This document shows positions 4,819 to 8,489 of a stretch of 8,489 bases of DNA, in pieces. The notes under the pieces were generated by a model. The model ran no database searches, was not told the origin of the DNA, and saw only the letters and a list, made by a program, of their open reading frames with translations. Both the position numbers and the translations under genes were made by a program. The stretch's first letter is position 1. Each line of letters begins with the position of its first letter. Origin of the DNA: Candidatus Aenigmatarchaeota archaeon (lineage in GTDB: Archaea; Aenigmatarchaeota; Aenigmatarchaeia; Aenigmatarchaeales; Aenigmatarchaeaceae); the NCBI GenBank assembly GCA_011773475.1, contig WVXN01000054.1:1-8489 (forward strand), given 5' to 3'.

Positions 4819-4872
4819 TTCTTAACTTTTCTAAATCAAAGAGAAATTAAGGGTTAATTTTATCTATTTTTT
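4815..4872 (+). terminator. Long stem-loop and U-tract at the aminopeptidase 3' end
   Basis: Positions 4815-4832 pair with 4840-4857 around a 7-base loop (AAATCAA). Of 18 positions, 14 are Watson-Crick, three are G-U and one (C4826/A4846) is mismatched. The G-U pairs work only in the plus-strand RNA, so the hairpin belongs to the aminopeptidase transcript. Its TAA stop (4816-4818) is inside the stem. T-rich sequence follows (4858-4872), partly overlapping the end of the FHA gene. Role as terminator or mRNA 3'-end stabiliser is inferred. The loop-proximal part is the repeat also found at 567. Confidence 0.6.
4829..4857 (+). repeat. Intergenic repeat, copy 2 (TTCTAAATCAAAGAGAA type)
   Basis: This copy matches 567-595 at 27 of 29 positions and again lies between convergent genes. 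A diverged third relative (TTCTAAATACAAAGA) is at 5429-5443, just before the TATA box of the gene at 5474. Confidence 0.55.
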
Positions 4873-5388
4873 TACTTCAAATCTAAACAGATGTTCATAT
4901 GCATATATTTCTCGGCCAAAACTAATCTCATCTCCATCATGCAATTTTCTAGAACCTTTGTTGGCCTCTCTTATTTGTTGTTCTCTTTTAGTATAATAAT
5001 CATCAGAATGGCAAAATCTTGTTTTCCAAGGCTCTTTTTGAGGCTTTCCTAGCTTTTTTCCATTAACATATGTTCCGACCTTACTTCCAACATCTTCTAT
5101 TGTAAATTTGCCATCTTGCTTCAAAATTCTTGCATGTTCTCTTGAAGTTTGTATGACTTTTTTAACTCCTTTTTCATCATGTCCTTCCCCTAAATAATGT
5201 ACCCAATCTTCACGAGGCAGTTGAATATCACCGATTCTTCCAATTGTGGTAACATCTTTTTTTATTGGGAAAACTTTTGTTTCATATCGGCTGCTAGTTC
5301 CTATATGGACAAGTTGAACTTTCGGTATAATATTAGTTTCACTACTTTCAAGAGGGTCTGAAAAGCGAGGATGAGCTTCAATTGTCAT
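4864..5388 (-). CDS. FHA-domain protein
   Basis: This 174-residue soluble protein is essentially one forkhead-associated domain, a phosphothreonine-peptide binding module. The core signature is visible: TIGR at 48-51 (Gly50, Arg51), SREH at 82-85 (Ser82, His85), and VGTYVNGKKL at 104-113 (Asn109, Gly110). The closing LHDGDEISFG (149-158) and a final strand LFRFEV follow. Two stretches are longer than in a minimal FHA fold: 59-80 between strand IQLP and SREH (WVHYLGEGHDEKG), and 114-147 before LHDGDE, the latter charged and helix-like. No kinase, phosphatase or other partner domain is fused, and no kinase gene is in the window. The TATA box (5420-5425) is about 34 bp before the ATG, giving a short leader. 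The gene converges on the aminopeptidase gene; whether they are linked in function is unknown. Confidence 0.85.
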   Translation of the reverse strand: MTIEAHPRFSDPLESSETNIIPKVQLVHIGTSSRYETKVFPIKKDVTTIGRIGDIQLPREDWVHYLGEGHDEKGVKKVIQTSREHARILKQDGKFTIEDVGSKVGTYVNGKKLGKPQKEPWKTRFCHSDDYYTKREQQIREANKGSRKLHDGDEISFGREIYAYEHLFRFEVKK

Positions 5389-5415
5389 TTAATCACATTA
5401 ATATATTGATACTAA

Positions 5416-5427
5416 AAAATTTAAACC
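5416..5427 (-). promoter_or_regulatory. TATA box of the FHA gene
   Basis: On the minus strand this is GGGTTTAAATTT, core at 5420-5425, about 34 bp before the ATG at 5388. An AT-rich run closer to the start (around 5395-5407) lacks a clear TTTAAA core. Confidence 0.5.
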
Positions 5428-5436
5428 CTTCTAAAT

Positions 5437-5453
5437 ACAAAGACGTTTAAAAC
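5437..5453 (+). promoter_or_regulatory. TATA box that favours the internal ATG at 5474
   Basis: The TTTAAA core at 5446-5451 is preceded by the purine-rich ACAAAGACG. Its centre is only about 19 bp before the first ATG (5468) but about 25 bp before the second in-frame ATG (5474). The latter is close to the spacing of other leaderless genes here. Confidence 0.5.
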
Positions 5454-5473
5454 TTACTGTTTATTGTATGAAT

Positions 5474-5782
5474 ATGATAAAATCACAAAGAAATATTTTA
5501 AGCAATGGTCCTGAAGCTGATAATTGGAGATTTAAAATAGAATTTATAGAATATGGAAAAAGTCATGAAAACGATTTATTTCTTCTTTCTCATAATGGAG
5601 AAGAATTTATGATTTATAAGTCAGATCTAAAAAAAACTGCAAGAAAATTTCCAGATTCTGTAAAATACGGTTATAATAATCGGTTAAGAAGTTTTGTTAG
5701 CATACCTGCTAGCGTATGTCAAAGAATAATGGGTGAACATTTGAAACCAATGGATACAGATTGTTTGGAATCAGAATTTTAA
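5474..5782 (+). CDS. Hypothetical small protein
   Basis: The product is 102 residues from the ATG at 5474, or 104 from the ATG at 5468. The internal start is chosen from TATA spacing. I do not recognise the family. The sequence is soluble and mixed alpha/beta in appearance, with strand-like segments WRFKIEFIEYG, DLFLLSHNG and EFMIYKS near the N-terminus, then a basic helical stretch (DLKKTARKF) and a tail with two cysteines (Cys82 and Cys97 in the 102-residue form). There is no membrane segment or signal. The gene is divergent from the FHA gene, 85 bp apart start to start, with separate TATA boxes for each direction. Its stop lies 38 bp before the start of the dehydrogenase/hydratase fusion, so the two could be co-transcribed, though the fusion gene has its own TATA candidate. 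Confidence 0.6.
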   Translation: MIKSQRNILSNGPEADNWRFKIEFIEYGKSHENDLFLLSHNGEEFMIYKSDLKKTARKFPDSVKYGYNNRLRSFVSIPASVCQRIMGEHLKPMDTDCLESEF

Positions 5783-5792
5783 GCTTAAATTA
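5781..5792 (+). promoter_or_regulatory. Candidate TATA box of the dehydrogenase/hydratase gene
   Basis: GCTTAAATTA, core about 5785-5790, overlaps the end of the previous gene and lies about 33 bp before the ATG at 5821, as for the aminopeptidase gene. A second AT-rich element, TATAAAT at 5802-5808, is too close to the ATG for a normal start site. Confidence 0.4.
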
Positions 5793-5820
5793 TTTACTAT
5801 CTATAAATTATTTGAGACTT

Positions 5821-8340
5821 ATGAAAGAGTCCGTTTTTGTAACACCATTTCATTCTAAACAAACTTTTGACTTTGGAGGAGAAGCTGCTGTAATCGGTGG
5901 AGGAAAGATGGGTGCTGATGCAGCACGTGAATTTGATAGAAAACTTAGTTATAGAACAATACATATTGTTGATATAGATCCAAGACAACTCAAGAGAGCA
6001 GAAAAACATCTAATGGACAGTTATCGTCAGAGAGCATTGAGATCATTTCTCGGAAACAGATCAATGGCTGAGATGGAAGCAAGACACATTGTTGATAACA
6101 GATATAATTTTATTCTAGCCAAACCCGGAGAACCGTATGAAGGTTTGGAAAATGCAAATTTTATTTTTGAAGCTGCTTCTGAAGGTGCGAAAAAAGCAGT
6201 TTACGGAACACTGGCTAAAAGCGAACTTAAAGAAGATGTTGTAATAGCTACAAACACGTCAGCAGTGCCACTTCCTGAAATAGAAGAGCACGCAGGTCCT
6301 GAATTGGGAGAAAATATTGTTGGCTTTCATTTTTATAGTCCTCTTGTTGAGAACATCAATCCATTGATTGATGTAAATGCAAACAAAGCTAGCAAAGAAG
6401 CACAGAAAAGAATGAAGTACATAGCAGACAGGATGCAAAAGAAAACAATAAGTCCTAATCCTGAAGCAAGTTTTCCAGGATCTTATTTCTTCGAGTTTGC
6501 AGCAGCTCTTGCTGTTGATGATGTGGAAAACGGAGAAAGAGTAGAAGATGTTGATAGAAGATTTATTGCTTTAGGTTTTAGTGAGGGACCATTAATGTCT
6601 CTTGACAGAACAGGACATGCTGCTTATCATGGTTGCGGAAAAGTTTTGGGAAGAGTATTGCCTGATGACGATAATGCTAAAAGAGTTTTTGAACATGATG
6701 CTCATGTCAAAGAATTTATGGAAGCACTTAAAAATTCTAGAAACACTGGTATTGATTCTGAAAATGGTAAAGGTATATATGAATGGGACAAACCAGGTGC
6801 TCTAGACGCAAGACCTCTTAAAGTATTTAGACCAGAAACAGGAGAATACACAGAAATATCTGTAACTCCTGATGAAACAATAGAAAAAATAGAAAAAGAA
6901 GGAGAAAAAACTGGTTATTACAGGCATGTAAAAACTATACCAAAGCTTCTCACTTCAAACACAGAAACAGGAAAACAAGCAAGAAGAGATGGAATACCAG
7001 CACTTATACTTCAGATCAATGAAGTTTTAAGAGGTAATTTAACACCAGGCCAGGCATATACAACATTTAGAAAAGGACTTAAAAGCAAACTTAATCTAGA
7101 AGTGTATGATTTGATGGGAAGAGAAAAATTTGAAGAATTACGTAAAAGAACAATAGAAGAAAACCCAGATAGAGCACATCTCTTAGAACTTGATGAAACT
7201 AAGCTTCCTGAAAAATTCTTAGAATATGGAAAACACGCTAATACTGTTGTAAGTCCGTATAATAATGAAGAAGTTGATGCTAAACTATATGAAGGTTGGG
7301 AAATCAAAAGACTTTCCCAACTTATTGTTGAAAAGAATATTAAAGATGGTGTGGCTGTTGTTACGGTGGACAATCCACCACGCAATCCAGTAACAATGGA
7401 ACTTATTGATCAATTGGATTATGCAATGACTGATATTGAAAACGATGACAGAATAAAATCATCAGTAATTGCACTGTCTGGAGATTCTATGATAGGAGAA
7501 GGTGCTTTTGTCTATAGTTTCTTCCACGGAAGGTTTAAAAGACAAAAGAAAGTAAAACCGAAAAATATTTTAGCACGTATTCAGAACTTCTTCCGTGAAA
7601 GGTTCGGGAAATATGAGGGAAACAGATTAAGCCCAGAAAAAGCTTTAGCACTTTCAGAGGAAGGCAGAAAGGTTTATGATAAGATAGCTAATTCAGATAA
7701 ATTCGTTATTTTTGCTACAGGTGATGTTTTTGGTGGTGTTGCTGAACTAACTTACACTGGTAAAAGTATTGCTATGATGAATGGTTCTAAATTTGTTCAA
7801 CCAGAATTCCGCAATCTTGGAATAGGCGATGGTCTTGCTGCTTATGCTCGTGCAAAACAAAAAATCGGTGAAGATGCAGCAATAAGTTTGTTGCTCGGAA
7901 ATAAATTAGGTACGCAAGATGCTAAAGCATTGGGACTTGTAGATATTGTTGGATCAGATAATCTTGATACTATTGGTAAAGCATATGAAATGGCAAAAAG
8001 AGCAGTTGCTGGTGAAGATGTGGAAGCAGAATTAATAAAAGACAGAACTTCAAGAGATAAGAGTTCTGTTAAACTTATGACTCTAAACATAAAACCAGGT
8101 GACAGCATTACTAAAATGGCTAAGAAACTTCAGATGTCACCTCAAGCTCTGGAAAGATTTCTTGATAAAAGAGACCATTATCGTGGTAGAACAGATATTG
8201 ATCATGGATTCGAGAGTGAAGGTTTAATAGAAACATTTTCCAATGAGCCAAATGCATTGGAAGGTTTAGAAGCCTTGCTTCAAAGAAGAAAACCAAATTA
8301 TGATTATTCTGAAGAGATCATATATAAGCCTAAAAATTAA
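5821..8340 (+). CDS. 3-hydroxyacyl-CoA dehydrogenase / enoyl-CoA hydratase fusion protein
   Basis: The product has 839 residues. Family members hydrate enoyl-CoA and oxidise 3-hydroxyacyl-CoA with NAD. The N-terminal Rossmann domain has GGGKMG at 26-31 and a probable ribose-binding Asp51 or Asp53. The dehydrogenase motifs NTS (145-147) and GFHFYSP with catalytic-type His170 follow, then the helical domain (GFSEGPL at 252-258, NGKGIYEW at 315-322). A linker at about 340-500 is unassigned. The crotonase domain begins near 508 and keeps both hydratase glutamates, Glu642 (GGVAEL) and Glu662 (QPEF), 20 residues apart as in rat enoyl-CoA hydratase. Oddities: the dehydrogenase Glu and Asn appear changed (Asp184, Phe224), the first oxyanion loop is replaced by GAFVYSFFHG, and a Lys/Arg-rich insert follows (571-598). 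A LysM-like stretch sits at 754-785. ATG 5821 is chosen; the frame runs further upstream but overlaps the previous gene. Confidence 0.85.
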   Translation: MKESVFVTPFHSKQTFDFGGEAAVIGGGKMGADAAREFDRKLSYRTIHIVDIDPRQLKRAEKHLMDSYRQRALRSFLGNRSMAEMEARHIVDNRYNFILAKPGEPYEGLENANFIFEAASEGAKKAVYGTLAKSELKEDVVIATNTSAVPLPEIEEHAGPELGENIVGFHFYSPLVENINPLIDVNANKASKEAQKRMKYIADRMQKKTISPNPEASFPGSYFFEFAAALAVDDVENGERVEDVDRRFIALGFSEGPLMSLDRTGHAAYHGCGKVLGRVLPDDDNAKRVFEHDAHVKEFMEALKNSRNTGIDSENGKGIYEWDKPGALDARPLKVFRPETGEYTEISVTPDETIEKIEKEGEKTGYYRHVKTIPKLLTSNTETGKQARRDGIPALILQINEVLRGNLTPGQAYTTFRKGLKSKLNLEVYDLMGREKFEELRKRTIEENPDRAHLLELDETKLPEKFLEYGKHANTVVSPYNNEEVDAKLYEGWEIKRLSQLIVEKNIKDGVAVVTVDNPPRNPVTMELIDQLDYAMTDIENDDRIKSSVIALSGDSMIGEGAFVYSFFHGRFKRQKKVKPKNILARIQNFFRERFGKYEGNRLSPEKALALSEEGRKVYDKIANSDKFVIFATGDVFGGVAELTYTGKSIAMMNGSKFVQPEFRNLGIGDGLAAYARAKQKIGEDAAISLLLGNKLGTQDAKALGLVDIVGSDNLDTIGKAYEMAKRAVAGEDVEAELIKDRTSRDKSSVKLMTLNIKPGDSITKMAKKLQMSPQALERFLDKRDHYRGRTDIDHGFESEGLIETFSNEPNALEGLEALLQRRKPNYDYSEEIIYKPKN

Positions 8341-8376
8341 CATTTATTATAGAATTCTCACATTCGATATACATTC
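8341..8376. other. Short interval between convergent genes
   Basis: This AT-rich interval contains the palindrome AGAATTCT (8351-8358) and a diverged third copy of the CTCACATTC word (8357-8365). No strong hairpin or T-run terminator is visible. Confidence 0.4.
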
Positions 8377-8489
8377 TTAACGATAATACATCGTAGGATT
8401 ATTGAATAAAAATTCTCCGATACAAGTTCCGTCTTGATATTCTATTTTTAATTCTGTTTCGTTTACAAGTTGCACAATAATTCTTCCTG
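8377..8489 (-). CDS. C-terminal end of an unidentified protein (partial)
   Basis: On the minus strand one frame is open from the window edge to a TAA at 8377-8379. It gives 36 residues (GRIIVQLVNETELKIEY, then a DGT turn, a Cys, and GEFLFNNPTMYYR at the end). The alternating hydrophobic and charged pattern looks like real beta-strand-rich coding sequence, and the frame has ordinary codon content for this window. A second open minus frame (CATCKRNRIKN...) is Lys/Arg/Asn-rich and less protein-like. The fragment is too short to name a family. It converges on the fusion gene that ends at 8340. Confidence 0.5.
   Translation of the reverse strand, partial: GRIIVQLVNETELKIEYQDGTCIGEFLFNNPTMYYR

Noticed and set aside
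5761..5820. N-terminal extension of the dehydrogenase/hydratase gene
   Set aside because: It overlaps the end of the previous gene, has no ATG, and adds residues that do not resemble the start of the family's Rossmann domain.
7011..7385. 124-codon minus-strand open frame
   Set aside because: It is a serine/leucine-rich shadow inside the strongly supported fusion gene. The frames at 5797-6009, 6602-6805 and 7842-8108 are shadows for the same reason.
1..8489. CRISPR array, tRNA or rRNA genes, transposase
   Set aside because: No regularly spaced repeats, no cloverleaf with a recognisable T-loop, and no transposase-like protein could be found by eye on either strand.

Overview
The window looks like a piece of an AT-rich archaeal chromosome, most likely a small-genome (DPANN-like) lineage. 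This rests on two things. First, most genes have a TTTAAA-type TATA box about 25-29 bp before the start codon with no leader or Shine-Dalgarno site, or about 31-37 bp before it with a leader of a few bases. Second, the protein content fits archaea: an M29-type aminopeptidase, a 3-hydroxyacyl-CoA dehydrogenase/enoyl-CoA hydratase fusion in archaeal domain order, and many short orphan proteins. The lineage assignment is an inference. No rRNA, tRNA or CRISPR array was seen.

Layout. 61-537 (+) is a C_GCAxxG_C_C redox protein. 603-983 (-) is a small winged-helix protein, divergent from an orphan gene at 1064-1336 (+). 1337-1660 is a compositionally odd interval without a convincing gene. 1661-2341 (-) has a methyltransferase-like Rossmann pattern. 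2385-2654 (-) is a Cys-rich small protein whose start is revised here from the position of its TATA box. 2807-3082 (-) is a small multi-pass membrane protein, divergent from 3150-3632 (+), a membrane-anchored exported protein. 3664-4818 (+) is the aminopeptidase, convergent with an FHA-domain protein (4864-5388, -). 5474-5782 (+) is an orphan. 5821-8340 (+) is the 839-residue dehydrogenase/hydratase fusion. A partial minus-strand gene enters from the right edge (8377-8489).

The most unusual structure is a 94-bp cassette present twice (945-1038 and 2303-2396, 88 of 94 positions identical). It carries two outward-facing TATA boxes plus the first 13 codons of a protein. It gives the winged-helix gene and the methyltransferase-like gene, otherwise unrelated, the same promoter and the same N-terminal MKKMxNWLTPxEF peptide. 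In the right-hand copy the outer promoter faces into the 3' end of the Cys-rich gene, and the cassette supplies that gene's last codons and stop. Other points of note are a long stem-loop enclosing the aminopeptidase stop codon, several short intergenic motifs repeated in the window, an apparently altered dehydrogenase active site in the fusion enzyme, and a LysM-like motif at its C-terminus.

The genes do not form one clear pathway. Nearly every gene has its own promoter and there is no long operon, so functional links between neighbours are weak, apart from the pair that shares the cassette.
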